From: VXYL01 sp963422285
GTDB lineage: Bacteria; Pseudomonadota; Gammaproteobacteria; Pseudomonadales; Azotimanducaceae
DNA: 64,000 nucleotides
Assembly (NCBI GenBank): GCA_963422285.2
Contig: CAXXJO010000001.1
Span: 372,001 to 436,000 of the forward strand
Direction of reading: 5' to 3'
Part shown: piece by piece, positions 1 through 8,259 of the stretch
How positions within the stretch are numbered: the first letter of the stretch is position 1
How the letters are laid out: each line of letters opens with the position of its first letter
The notes under the pieces: model-generated
The model's database searches: none
What the model was told of the DNA's origin: nothing
What the model saw: the letters and a program-made list of their open reading frames with translations, nothing else
Translations under genes and position numbers: made by a program

Positions 1-151
1 CGAAATCGTGGCCGTCGAAGGCCGCCCCCCGAACGGCGATGAACAAATCGCCCGTTCGTACCCGTCGCGAATCGCTGGTCAGGCCGGCGACCGTCAGCGC
101 TGGCGCGGCGGGGTCGTCGAGCAAGCGCCGCAGTGCCATCGACCTGTTCAT
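1..151 (-). CDS. murE: UDP-MurNAc-tripeptide synthetase MurE, N-terminal fragment
   Basis: The minus strand from 151 reads an N-terminus of about 50 residues that runs off the window. It contains the MurE-type motif TSDSRRVRTGDLFIAV followed by DGHDF, where MurE holds the uracil end of UDP-MurNAc-dipeptide. The ATG at 149-151 overlaps the ftsI stop codon (ATGA), so the two genes are translationally coupled; a second in-frame ATG lies at 137-139. MurE adds the third stem-peptide residue, usually meso-diaminopimelate in Gram-negatives, in the cytoplasm. Position directly after ftsI is its usual place in the dcw cluster. Only the first 150 bases are visible, so ligase motifs cannot be checked. 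Confidence 0.85.
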   Translation of the reverse strand, partial: MNRSMALRRLLDDPAAPALTVAGLTSDSRRVRTGDLFIAVRGAAFDGHDF

Positions 152-1872
152 GCCGTTCGCCCCTTGGGAGGATTTCGCGCAACGGGCGCGTCCGGCGCAA
201 CACCGAGCAGACGCAACGCCCGAGCAGCGACCCGGGCGAATACCGGCGCTGCCACGGTGCCGCCGCCACCCCACCGGGGTTCGTTGACGACTACCACCAG
301 CACGATGCGCGGCTGTTCCGCTGGCGCGAAGCCGGCGAAGAAGGCCACATGGGAGCGATCGTCGTAGCCTTGGCTGGTGACCTTGCGAGCAGTTCCGGTC
401 TTGCCGGCTGCGGTGTAGCCGGCGGGACGCGCCCGAGGCGCCGTGCCGCCCTTGTCCAGCACGCCGCGCATCATCGAAGCCACCTCGGCGACCTCGGCGC
501 GGGGGAATACCTGCTCGCCGCGGCCATCGGCGGTGGCGTCGAGAAGCACGGTGACGTCCTTGCGAACGCCGCCGTTCGCCAGCGTCAGATAGGCTCGGGC
601 AAGCTGCATGGGCGTCACGGTCAGGCCGTAGCCGTAGGCCAGCGCGGCGCGCCCGATGGGCTTGTCGAGATCGCCTGCGGCGAGCGTACCGAGGGCCTCG
701 CCGGGCAGGTCGCAGCCAGTGTATTGGCCGAAGCCGGCGCGGCGCAACACGTCGTACACCGCATCCTCGGGCATCGTCAACGCCATCTTGGCAATGCCCA
801 CCTGCGAGGATTTCGCCAGAATCTGCGCGACGGTGATGCGCCCGCGGTTGATCGGGTCCTGAATGGGCTTGCTGCCGATGCGGAAGTAGCCGGGCGCGGT
901 GTCGATCTCGGAGTCCGGCGCGTAGAAACCGCCTTCAAGGGCCGCGAGCACGGTCAGCGGCTTGACGGTGGAGCCGGGTTCGTAGACATCCGCGATGGCG
1001 CGGTTGCGCACTCCCTCGACGCCGCGGCCGCGCCAGTCGTTGGGGTTGAACGATGGCTGGTTGGCCAGCGCAAGCACTTCGCCAGTGGCGACGTCGAGCA
1101 TGACCAGAGAACCCGACGTCGCACCGCGTCCTTCCACTGCGGCCTTGAGTTCCCGGTAGGCGAGATGCTGCAGGCGCAGGTCCAGGGACAGATGCACGTC
1201 CTGGCCGAAGGCCGGGGCGCGCAGGTAGTCCAGATTCTTGATCGTCCGGCCCTTGCGGTCGCGCAGTACGCGCTTCCTTCCCGGCATGCCGGAGAGGAAG
1301 TCCTGCAGCGCCAGTTCGATGCCCTCCTGGCCCATGTCGTCGATATCGGTACGGCCGACGACATGAGCCAGAGTCTCCCCGGCAGGGTAGAAACGATGGT
1401 ACGAGCGACCGAGGCGGACGCCTTCGATGTCGAGTTCCGCAACGCCTTGGGCGAGGTCCGGCGCTAGCCGCCGGGCCAGGTACGCGAACCGTCGGCCGCC
1501 GTTGTCGATGCGCTGCCGCAGCACGTTCGGGGCGATGTCGAGCACGTTGCCGAGGCGGCGCAGGTCGGCGACCGTCAAGGGGGCGAGATGCGGATCGATC
1601 CAGACGTAGTTCATCGGCGCACTGACTGCCAGCGGCATCCCGTTGCGGTCGAAGATCATGCCCCGGTGGACGGGAATGGCGACCTCGCGCACGGATCGAA
1701 CTTCGCCCTGCTCCTGCAGGAAGTCGCGCTCGGTGACCACCAGATAGGCGGCGCGCGCCGCCAAGCCGGCAAAGGCCAGCAGAAACGCCCCGACGACGGC
1801 GTGGTGACGCCATTTCGGAAACTGCGCCGGCGGGCGGCCGCGGCGCTGTCTGCCGGCACCTCCCCGCTTCAT
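148..1872 (-). CDS. ftsI: Peptidoglycan transpeptidase FtsI (PBP3)
   Basis: 574 residues. FtsI crosslinks septal peptidoglycan in the divisome. One N-terminal membrane helix lies at about residues 25-45, followed by the PBP dimer domain (R-G-M-I-F-D-R-N-G near 70-78) and a transpeptidase domain. The catalytic serine motif STVK is at 301-304 and KTGT at 491-494. The second motif, normally SSN, reads SSQ at 355-357, an unusual Asn-to-Gln change. The start overlaps the ftsL stop by ATGA and the stop overlaps the murE start, so expression is coupled through the cluster. Length matches the family. Identity is secure; whether the SSQ variant affects activity or beta-lactam binding is unknown. Confidence 0.96.
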   Translation of the reverse strand: MKRGGAGRQRRGRPPAQFPKWRHHAVVGAFLLAFAGLAARAAYLVVTERDFLQEQGEVRSVREVAIPVHRGMIFDRNGMPLAVSAPMNYVWIDPHLAPLTVADLRRLGNVLDIAPNVLRQRIDNGGRRFAYLARRLAPDLAQGVAELDIEGVRLGRSYHRFYPAGETLAHVVGRTDIDDMGQEGIELALQDFLSGMPGRKRVLRDRKGRTIKNLDYLRAPAFGQDVHLSLDLRLQHLAYRELKAAVEGRGATSGSLVMLDVATGEVLALANQPSFNPNDWRGRGVEGVRNRAIADVYEPGSTVKPLTVLAALEGGFYAPDSEIDTAPGYFRIGSKPIQDPINRGRITVAQILAKSSQVGIAKMALTMPEDAVYDVLRRAGFGQYTGCDLPGEALGTLAAGDLDKPIGRAALAYGYGLTVTPMQLARAYLTLANGGVRKDVTVLLDATADGRGEQVFPRAEVAEVASMMRGVLDKGGTAPRARPAGYTAAGKTGTARKVTSQGYDDRSHVAFFAGFAPAEQPRIVLVVVVNEPRWGGGGTVAAPVFARVAARALRLLGVAPDAPVARNPPKGRTA

Positions 1873-2150
1873 CGCGCCACCTGCACCACAGCGTCGGGAA
1901 ACCGCATGCCCAGTTCATCTTCGGCGATGCGTTCGACGTGCTGGTAGCCGGCGAAGGTCTGCCGTTCCAGCAGCAGCAGGCGGTACTCTCGGAGATGGCG
2001 GTCCTGGGTTCTCTGATTGTCCGCGTGGCGCTGGAACAGGGTGCGCATCTCGTTCGCTTGGCGCACCGTCTGCACGCCGGCGACGGCGGCGGCGGCGTAG
2101 GTCGCCAGCCCCAACAGCATCCACGAGGCAGTAGACGAACGGCGCTTCAT
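1869..2150 (-). CDS. ftsL: Cell division protein FtsL
   Basis: 93 residues with a basic N-terminus (MKRRSS), one membrane helix at about residues 10-28, and a periplasmic helical, coiled-coil-like segment. This is the bitopic layout of FtsL, which works with FtsB and FtsQ to activate FtsWI at the septum. Sequence conservation is low in this family, so the call rests on size, topology and position between rsmH and ftsI. It overlaps both neighbours by four bases (ATGA). Confidence 0.88.
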   Translation of the reverse strand: MKRRSSTASWMLLGLATYAAAAVAGVQTVRQANEMRTLFQRHADNQRTQDRHLREYRLLLLERQTFAGYQHVERIAEDELGMRFPDAVVQVAR

Positions 2151-3115
2151 GGCCGATCCTCCCGGCTGTCGCTCGTCGTGCGGGCGGCAATCTTCTCCAC
2201 CGCCTGCAAAAGCGCGCTGCGGGCGCGCGGATTGGCATCCACCTCCGCTGCCGATGGCCTCACACCCTTGCCCACGGATTCCAGCCGCCGCGCCGAGGGC
2301 TTTGGCGGCCCGCGCACCGGCAGCCTGCGCAGCGGCATCGGGCCTTCCACCCAGCGTCGGAAACGACGGCGCACGAGGCCATGCTCGAGGCCGTGGAAGG
2401 TGATGGCCGCCAGCCGACCACCCACTTCCAGGGCGTCGAACGCGGCGTCCAAGCCGCGATCGAGCTCGGCGAGCTCGTCGTTGACATGGATGCGCACGGC
2501 CTGGAAAACCCGCGTTGCGACATGCTTGTCGGCGTCCTGGCTGGGAATCGCCCGCGCTACCGCCGCGGCCAGTTCCGCAGTCGTCGCCAGCGGCCTCGCG
2601 ACGACGATGCGCCGTGCCACGGCCTGGGCGCGGCGTTCTTCGCCGTAGCGGCGAATCACCGTGGCGATTTCCTGTTCCTGGGCGTGGTTCAGCCAGTCCG
2701 CGGCGGTCGGCGAGTGGCGCCGGTCCATGCGCATATCGAGCGGGCCGGCGGCGGAGAAGCTAAAGCCGCGCCCGGCGTCGTCGAGCTGGGGCGACGACAC
2801 CCCGACATCGAACAGGACGCCGGACTGCCTGCCGTGTTCTTCATCGTCCAAGTACTTGTCCAGGACGCCGAACCTGCCGTGGCGCACCCGTACCCGGTGG
2901 TCTCGGCAGGCTAGTCGCTCGGCGCAGGAGATCGCTTCGGCGTCGCGATCGATAACCAGCAGGCGTGCGCGGGACGACATCGCGGCGAGCAGACGGCGGG
3001 CATGGCCGCCACGACCGAAGGTGGCGTCCACATAGCGGCCATGGCGATCTACTGCGACCGCGCGTACCGCTTCATCGACCAGTACGGACACATGTCCTGC
3101 ATCGTTACCGTCCAT
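2147..3115 (-). CDS. rsmH: 16S rRNA m4C1402 methyltransferase RsmH (MraW)
   Basis: 322 residues. RsmH methylates N4 of C1402 in 16S rRNA using S-adenosylmethionine. The N-terminal HVSVLVDEAV and the SAM-binding YVDATFGRGGHARRLL are characteristic, and GVLFDVGVSSPQLD is the conserved central motif. Length is typical. A purine-rich AAGGATGG lies about ten bases before the ATG. The gene ends inside the ftsL start (ATGA overlap). The 194-base gap to mraZ upstream is longer than usual and carries a 21-bp tandem duplication. Confidence 0.96.
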   Translation of the reverse strand: MDGNDAGHVSVLVDEAVRAVAVDRHGRYVDATFGRGGHARRLLAAMSSRARLLVIDRDAEAISCAERLACRDHRVRVRHGRFGVLDKYLDDEEHGRQSGVLFDVGVSSPQLDDAGRGFSFSAAGPLDMRMDRRHSPTAADWLNHAQEQEIATVIRRYGEERRAQAVARRIVVARPLATTAELAAAVARAIPSQDADKHVATRVFQAVRIHVNDELAELDRGLDAAFDALEVGGRLAAITFHGLEHGLVRRRFRRWVEGPMPLRRLPVRGPPKPSARRLESVGKGVRPSAAEVDANPRARSALLQAVEKIAARTTSDSREDRP

Positions 3116-3129
3116 GAACCACCACCATC

Positions 3130-3171
3130 CTTGGGGTTGCGCGGCGCTTTCTTGGGGTTGCGCGGCGCTTT
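3130..3171. repeat. 21-bp perfect tandem duplication in the mraZ-rsmH gap
   Basis: The 21-base unit at 3130-3150 (cttggggttgcgcggcgctt plus t) is repeated exactly at 3151-3171, just upstream of the rsmH ribosome binding site. A shorter repeat (tctcaaagc) flanks the mraZ stop near 3298-3315. Such duplications usually arise by slippage. An effect on rsmH translation is possible but not shown by the sequence. Confidence 0.9.
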
Positions 3172-3309
3172 CTCTCCCCGCATCGATCAGCTGTTTCGGC
3201 CCAGTTGCTGCTACAGCTTGCCGCGCCGGCCACCGCCGTCTCCTCCGTTTTCTTTTTCATCCAGCTTCGTCCGGCGTCGCAATCTCCCCCACTGCTCTCA
3301 AAGCCGGTC

Positions 3310-3765
3310 TCAAAGCTGGATGCCGTCGAGCTCTTGCAGGTCGTTCACTCCTTGTTCGTCTGTCTTGGGAGGCGCGCTCATGACTTTCTGCCAGCCCTCG
3401 TCGGACCACAGCTCCAGCTTTCTACCCTGCCCGACGACCACCACCTTCTTTTCCAGCTGCGCCTGATCGCGCAGCTCCTGGGGAATCAGCACCCGGCCGT
3501 TGCCATCCAACTCCACTTCGGTAGCGTGGCCGATCATCTGGCGCAGCCAGTAGCGCACCGACGGGCGGGTGCTGCTCAGCTCCTGCAATTGCCGCTCCAC
3601 CTCCAAGTAGTCCGGCTCCATGTAGACGAGCAGGCAGGGATCGATGAGATCGCTGGTGACGACTAGCCGCCCGCCGGCACGCTCTCGGAACGTGTCCCGG
3701 TAGCGCGCCGGCATGGCGAAGCGGCCGCGCTCGTCGAGACTGGCGTTGGTTATCCCGCGAAACAC
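3310..3765 (-). CDS. mraZ: Transcriptional regulator MraZ
   Basis: 151 residues with two tandem MraZ/SpoVT-AbrB-type half-domains: MFRGITNASLDERGRFAMP at the N-terminus and a second copy centred on VELDGNGRVLIPQELRDQAQ. MraZ forms a ring-shaped oligomer that binds TGGG direct repeats in its own promoter and represses the dcw cluster in E. coli. The start is fixed by the conserved N-terminus. Three TGGG boxes at 10-bp spacing occur upstream (3843-3876), matching autoregulation. Length is normal. Confidence 0.96.
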   Translation of the reverse strand: MFRGITNASLDERGRFAMPARYRDTFRERAGGRLVVTSDLIDPCLLVYMEPDYLEVERQLQELSSTRPSVRYWLRQMIGHATEVELDGNGRVLIPQELRDQAQLEKKVVVVGQGRKLELWSDEGWQKVMSAPPKTDEQGVNDLQELDGIQL

Positions 3766-3842
3766 TGCTCTCCGGCGGCGATTCGCTGGAGAGGGAGGGG
3801 GTGGTCATCCATGACCCTCGTCCCACCTCCGTGTCCATGTGT

Positions 3843-3876
3843 ACCAGCTTGGCCCACCTTGGCCCACCGCAACCCA
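3843..3876 (-). promoter_or_regulatory. Putative MraZ operator (TGGG direct repeats)
   Basis: On the minus strand TGGG occurs at 3873-3876, 3863-3866 and 3853-3856, exactly 10 bases apart, with a degenerate fourth box (TGGT) at 3843-3846. E. coli MraZ binds TGGGN repeats separated by about five bases upstream of mraZ, and this array has that geometry. It lies between the predicted promoter and the mraZ start, so binding would block transcription of the division cluster. Confidence 0.8.
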
Positions 3877-3898
3877 CTTTTCGCCCGTTTGAGGCCAC

Positions 3899-3926
3899 TT
3901 TATATGAGGTCTGATCTGCTTAGCAA
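3899..3926 (-). promoter_or_regulatory. Predicted sigma-70 promoter of the mra/dcw cluster
   Basis: On the minus strand TTGCTA (3921-3926) and TATAAA (3899-3904) are separated by 16 bases, a good sigma-70 pair in an otherwise GC-rich chromosome. Predicted initiation near 3892 places the MraZ boxes roughly 16-50 bases downstream and gives a leader of about 127 bases before mraZ. Confidence 0.65.
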
Positions 3927-4221
3927 GAGATTTTTCAACTTTTTATCGGATCGTATGAAATATTGGATGAGACATAAAATAAATCTTATATATCAATTAC
4001 TTACCTACAGGATAGGCAAATAGCTTCGAGTCCCTTCGGCAACCGTACATGGTCGTCGGTACAGCGCTGAAGACGCCGGCAATATCTTGATTTGCAATGA
4101 AATATGTACCTTTTCCTAAGACCATCTACAGTTCATCCACAAGTTTCAACGGCGGCAGTCGGGCCGTTTTCGGGCCAGTTTGGCGGCACCGGCACGGCGG
4201 CGGTGACCTTGCTATGATGCT
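3927..4221. other. AT-rich intergenic segment upstream of mraZ
   Basis: No gene is evident between the mra promoter and the Nudix gene. The stretch 3927-4140 is strikingly AT-rich for this window, with runs such as tttttcaactttttatc and ataaaataaatcttatatat. It may hold upstream promoter elements or foreign DNA. Two weak DnaA-box-like strings occur (ttacctaca near 4001, tcatccaca near 4132), too few to call an origin. A TATGAT hexamer at 4213-4218 could be a -10 element for the plus-strand gene. Confidence 0.6.
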
Positions 4222-5022
4222 TTGTCTCGAATTGACGGTGCGCCAAGCTTGACCAACAGCCCAAGCAAAGGAATCCGCAAGGCGGCGACGGTGCTCGTCG
4301 TGCGGCGTGGCGCGGCCGGCATTGAGGTGTTCATGGTGCAGCGGCCGGGGCGGGGCGTGTTCCCGAACCTGCACGTCTTTCCCGGCGGCAAGGTGGAGAA
4401 TGCCGACGACGGCCTCTCCCACCTCTGCCACGGCCTTGACGACGCTAGGGCATCGGCGGCTCTCGGCATCGACCGTGGCGGCCTGCGCTATTGGGTGACG
4501 GCCATACGCGAGTGCTTCGAGGAATGCGGCGTACTGCTAGCCTATCGGGACGGTGCGCTGTTCGCATCCCGAGACCAAAGCGAAGCCGTGCGTTTCGACG
4601 GCTACCGCGCCGCCCTCGCCGCAGGCAAGCTCGGCTTGGCGGAACTGGCGCGACGGGAGGAACTGCGACTGGCCACCGACCGAGTACGCTACTTCAGCCA
4701 CTGGATCACCCCGGCGTCGGCACCAGCGCGATTCGACACCCGCTTCTTCGTCGCCGCCATGCCGCCGGGCCAGCGCACGGCGCACCATCGTGGCGAGACG
4801 GTGTCCGGGTCGTGGGTGACGCCAGCCGAAGCGCTCGCCCGTCATGCCGCACAGCGCTGGCAGATGATCCATCCGACGCTGACCACTCTCGGCATCGCCG
4901 CCCGCTACGCCACGGTGGACGAACTGATGCGGGCGGTGGCGGCCAGCAGCCACATCGGCGAAGTCAGCGACGAGTTGAGCCGCCAGGGGATGCAACGCGG
5001 GGGCAATGCGCAATCGCCCTGA
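4222..5022 (+). CDS. Nudix hydrolase, NUDT19/CoA-diphosphatase-like
   Basis: 266 residues from a TTG start; a second TTG at 4249 is also possible. The Nudix box is split in the manner of NUDT19-type acyl-CoA diphosphatases: FPGGKVENAD is followed, after an insertion of about 40 residues, by AIRECFEECGVLL, which carries the metal-binding REx2EExG core. The family cleaves diphosphate bonds in CoA or nucleotide derivatives in the cytoplasm. The substrate cannot be read from the sequence. The 3' end overlaps the ABC ATPase gene by 17 bases, so the two are probably co-transcribed. Confidence 0.82.
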   Translation: MSRIDGAPSLTNSPSKGIRKAATVLVVRRGAAGIEVFMVQRPGRGVFPNLHVFPGGKVENADDGLSHLCHGLDDARASAALGIDRGGLRYWVTAIRECFEECGVLLAYRDGALFASRDQSEAVRFDGYRAALAAGKLGLAELARREELRLATDRVRYFSHWITPASAPARFDTRFFVAAMPPGQRTAHHRGETVSGSWVTPAEALARHAAQRWQMIHPTLTTLGIAARYATVDELMRAVAASSHIGEVSDELSRQGMQRGGNAQSP

Positions 5023-5686
5023 GCCGCCGTTGCTGGAGGTCGCTGATGTCGGCAAGCGGTTCTACGACGGCAACATGGTGCGCTGGGTGCTCCAGAACAT
5101 GACGTTCACCATCGTTGCCGGAGGCACCACAGCGCTGTGGGGGCCGAGCGGATCGGGCAAGTCGACGCTGCTGAATATGCTGGCCGGCATCCTGGTCCCC
5201 GATGTCGGCGCGGTCCGCTTCCACGAGCCGGACAGCGGCCCATTGGTGGTATCCGCCGCCCCCGAACGACTGCGAGTGCGCTTCCGCCGCCGACACGTCG
5301 GCTTCGTCTTCCAGCTGTTCAACCTGGTACCCACCCTGACCGTCGCGGAGAACGTGCTGCTGCCCCTCGAACTGAACGGTCTCCTCCATCGCCGGGAACA
5401 GGCTTTGGCGCGATTGGACGCCTTGGGCGTAGGCGAGCGCCGGGAGCGCTTCCCGGCCGCCCTGTCTGGCGGCGAGCAGCAGCGCGTCGCCATTGCCAGA
5501 GCGCTGGCTCATGAACCGCTCTTGGTGCTGGCCGACGAGCCAACCGGCAATCTCGACCGCGGCAACGCCGCCGCGGTCGCCGATCTGCTGTGGCGAGAGG
5601 TCGCCGACGCCGGCAGCGCCTTGGTAGTGGCCACCCATAACGAGCGCCTCGCACAACGCGCGGACACGTTGATCGAACTCGCGTGA
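5006..5686 (+). CDS. ABC transporter ATP-binding protein (LolD/MacB-type)
   Basis: 226 residues with Walker A GPSGSGKST (46-54), Q-loop VFQLFN (101-106), signature LSGGEQQR (153-160), Walker B LVLADEP with the following TGNLD, and a TH switch histidine near 210. This is the short, stand-alone ATPase that pairs with FtsX-type permeases in mechanotransmission ABC systems. Its stop codon overlaps the GTG of the permease gene (GTGA), so the two subunits are probably made together. With the permease and the AttH-like lipoprotein it resembles Agrobacterium attEFGH-type operons. Confidence 0.93.
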   Translation: MRNRPEPPLLEVADVGKRFYDGNMVRWVLQNMTFTIVAGGTTALWGPSGSGKSTLLNMLAGILVPDVGAVRFHEPDSGPLVVSAAPERLRVRFRRRHVGFVFQLFNLVPTLTVAENVLLPLELNGLLHRREQALARLDALGVGERRERFPAALSGGEQQRVAIARALAHEPLLVLADEPTGNLDRGNAAAVADLLWREVADAGSALVVATHNERLAQRADTLIELA

Positions 5687-8070
5687 GCGCACTGCTGGTC
5701 AAGAGCCAGCTCCGGTTCGTGGTGCGCCATCCGGTGGATTTCGTCGCATCCCTGGCGGGTGTGGCGCTAGCAATGACGGCGGTAGTGGCCGTGCATTTGG
5801 TCAGCCAGTCGCTCCGCGACGCGATCGGCACTGTCGCCGCTCCCGACACTCTGCCGGGTGGCCATACCCATGTCGTCACCCGCACGGCGCTGACCGAGGC
5901 CGACTACTTCGATTTGCGTCAGCGCTGGCGACGCGGAGAATTCGCCGGCGTCGAAGCCCTGCTCCCCATCGTCGATGGCTATGTACGCGCTGGTCGAGAA
6001 CGCCTGCGCCTCGTGGGCCTCGATCCGCTGGCCGAGGACGGGGGCGGCGGAATGCACACCAGCTTGCGCGTTGGCGACAGGGGCGACGGCGCGGCCAGAT
6101 TCCTGACCGGGGACGTGCTGATCGCCGACCCGGCGGCGGCCCAGGCCATCGAAGCGGCGGGCGGCGAGGTAGCAGGCATTCCGGTGAACCTGATCGAGTC
6201 GCCAAGCGTGGCCGTCATGCTGGCGGACCTGCCTACCGCGCAGCGTCTGCTGGGCCGCGAAGGCCAGCTGGACGCGGTCTGGATTCGCGTCGCCAGCCCT
6301 CGTTCCCGCTTGCTCGACTGGCTCGACCGCCTGTTTCCAGGCATTGCGGCAGCCTTGCCTGGCTATGCCGCGCCGAGCATCAAGGGGTTCCAGGTCGTCG
6401 CCAAGAGCCGTTGGAACCCCGTCCGCCGCTTCGCAGACTCCATTGCCTTCAACCTGGGAGCGCTGGCCCTGCTGTCGCTGTTGATGGCCGCATTCCTGGC
6501 CGCCCAAGCCAGTGTTTCCCATGCCGCCCGGCAACGGCGCGAGCGAGAGCGGCTGCTCGCCATCGGGGTCGCTCGAGGCCGCCTGCGCCTGCTGGCTGCC
6601 GGCGAGGGTTTCTGCATTGGCTGCACAGGCGCAGTGCTTGGGCTCGGCTTGGGCATCGGCATCGCCGACATGCTGCTGCAGACGATGGGAAGCGCGGCGG
6701 CGCGAGCCCCGGTGGATGGCTGGGTGGCAGCCAAGGCTCTGGTCGGTGGAGTGGCGGTATCGAGCATAGGCCCGCTTCTGGCCGCTCGTCGCAACGCCAG
6801 GCGGCACAGGTGGTTTCGGCATGGCGCGGGGCTGCTTGCGGCAGCGGTCGCGGCGTTGGGCCTCGTCGACGGTTCGCTGCTGGCCGTGTTTGCAGCGTTG
6901 CTGGCCATCTGCCTCGTGCAGATCAGCCACATCGTACCGTTCTTCGCGGCCCTCGCCGGCAAGCTGACGGCGCTGACCTCCACGCGCTTGCTGTCGACGC
7001 GCTCGAACCTGCGCGCCGTGGCCCAGCAGGCCGGCGAGATCCGGCTGGCGGTGGGAGCGCTGTCGGTAGCCGCGGCAGTGGCCGTCGGCATGAACCTGAT
7101 GGTGGCAAGCCTGGGCCGGGATTTCACCGACATGCTCGATCAACGCCTGTGGGCCGGCGTCTACCTCGGCGACCCCACCGGTACCGAGACGGAGTACGAC
7201 ATCGACTGGATCCGCGGCCTGCCGGGTGTGCGGGACGTGCGCCGCTACGGCGACTTCGATGCTCGCTTGGCCGATGGCCCGGTGCGGGTCAGCCTAGCGC
7301 AACTCGACGCTGCGGAAACGGCTCGCTACGAGTTCGCTGGGCCATTGCCCCACGGCGGCATGCTGAACGAAGTGGGTGCGCGACTGCTCGGTCTGGAGGT
7401 CGGCACCGCGGTGACGGTGGTCGGGGCCGGAGCAAGCGTGGAGGTGAAGATAGCCCATGTGTTCCGCGACTTCGGCGCAGTCGCGCCGCGGCTGATTCTG
7501 CCCGTCGAGTTCGGTTCTCGGTTCGAGGACGGATCCATTCGCTGGCAGCGGCTGGCGGTGCTCGCCGACCCGAACGCCGTGGCCGCGCTGACCGCCACCC
7601 TCGGCGAACGCTACGGCGCTGCCCGGGTGCGCAACCAGTCCGATATCCGCGCCCTCGCCATGGCCGTCTTCGATCGCACGTTCGTCGTCAGCCGGTCGCT
7701 CACCGCGGTGGCGTTGGCGGTCGCCGCAGCAGGCCTGTACGCGGCGCTGACCGCGCTGCAAGCGAGCCGAGAGCACGTGTTCCGCCTGCTCTCGGCAGTA
7801 GGCTGCTCTCGCGCCGAGATATGGCGGCTGGCGCTAGCGCAAACCACGATTCTGGGCGCCATCGCCACCCTTGCCGCGCTGCCCTTGGGCATCGTCATTG
7901 CTTGGACGCTGTGCGACTTCGTCAACCCCCAAGCGTTCGGCTGGTCCATCGACCTTCGCCTGGACGGAGACTCCCTGGCCCATCCCCTGCTGGTCGGCGC
8001 CGCCGCCGCGATCCTCGCGGGCGCGATCCCCGCCTACCGCTCGTCGTTTCGCGCCTCGTCCGGGGAGTGA
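5683..8070 (+). CDS. FtsX-family ABC permease, eight or more membrane spans
   Basis: 795 residues from GTG. An N-terminal helix is followed by a long periplasmic region (about residues 35-245), a cluster of helices (about 255-430), a second periplasmic region and three C-terminal helices. This is the duplicated FtsX arrangement of LolE-, MacB- and AttF/G-like permeases. Two FtsX domains are recognisable, around residues 255-370 and 665-790. It should form a homodimer, or act with a distant partner, driven by the ATPase encoded just upstream. The cargo is unknown; the AttH-like lipoprotein downstream suggests a lipid or hydrophobic ligand. Confidence 0.88.
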   Translation: MSALLVKSQLRFVVRHPVDFVASLAGVALAMTAVVAVHLVSQSLRDAIGTVAAPDTLPGGHTHVVTRTALTEADYFDLRQRWRRGEFAGVEALLPIVDGYVRAGRERLRLVGLDPLAEDGGGGMHTSLRVGDRGDGAARFLTGDVLIADPAAAQAIEAAGGEVAGIPVNLIESPSVAVMLADLPTAQRLLGREGQLDAVWIRVASPRSRLLDWLDRLFPGIAAALPGYAAPSIKGFQVVAKSRWNPVRRFADSIAFNLGALALLSLLMAAFLAAQASVSHAARQRRERERLLAIGVARGRLRLLAAGEGFCIGCTGAVLGLGLGIGIADMLLQTMGSAAARAPVDGWVAAKALVGGVAVSSIGPLLAARRNARRHRWFRHGAGLLAAAVAALGLVDGSLLAVFAALLAICLVQISHIVPFFAALAGKLTALTSTRLLSTRSNLRAVAQQAGEIRLAVGALSVAAAVAVGMNLMVASLGRDFTDMLDQRLWAGVYLGDPTGTETEYDIDWIRGLPGVRDVRRYGDFDARLADGPVRVSLAQLDAAETARYEFAGPLPHGGMLNEVGARLLGLEVGTAVTVVGAGASVEVKIAHVFRDFGAVAPRLILPVEFGSRFEDGSIRWQRLAVLADPNAVAALTATLGERYGAARVRNQSDIRALAMAVFDRTFVVSRSLTAVALAVAAAGLYAALTALQASREHVFRLLSAVGCSRAEIWRLALAQTTILGAIATLAALPLGIVIAWTLCDFVNPQAFGWSIDLRLDGDSLAHPLLVGAAAAILAGAIPAYRSSFRASSGE

Positions 8071-8259
8071 ACTTGCAGTTCCATCCCGATGGGCCATACT
8101 CGAACACGAAACCACGACGAGTCTGGTCGAGTGTCCCCTGTTCGGATGGACCTGCCAGCTTCGCCGGGCCGCCGGCGATGCTCCTGAACGCGGAGTTCGC
8201 GAGCGTTGACGAAGTCGGGCACGGGAAGGTCTGCGTCGAGCAGTGCCTGGCAGAGTTCG

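Noticed and set aside
133..1467. Long plus-strand frame opposite ftsI
   Set aside because: It mirrors ftsI codons in GC-rich DNA and shows no conserved motif.
3950..4140. Possible replication origin (AT-rich with DnaA-box-like strings)
   Set aside because: Only two poor matches to TTATCCACA and no dnaA, dnaN, gyrB, rpmH or mnmG nearby.
5767..7143. Minus-strand 458-codon frame opposite the FtsX permease
   Set aside because: Composition (Gln, His, Arg-rich) is that of antisense reading; the plus strand has a clear membrane protein.
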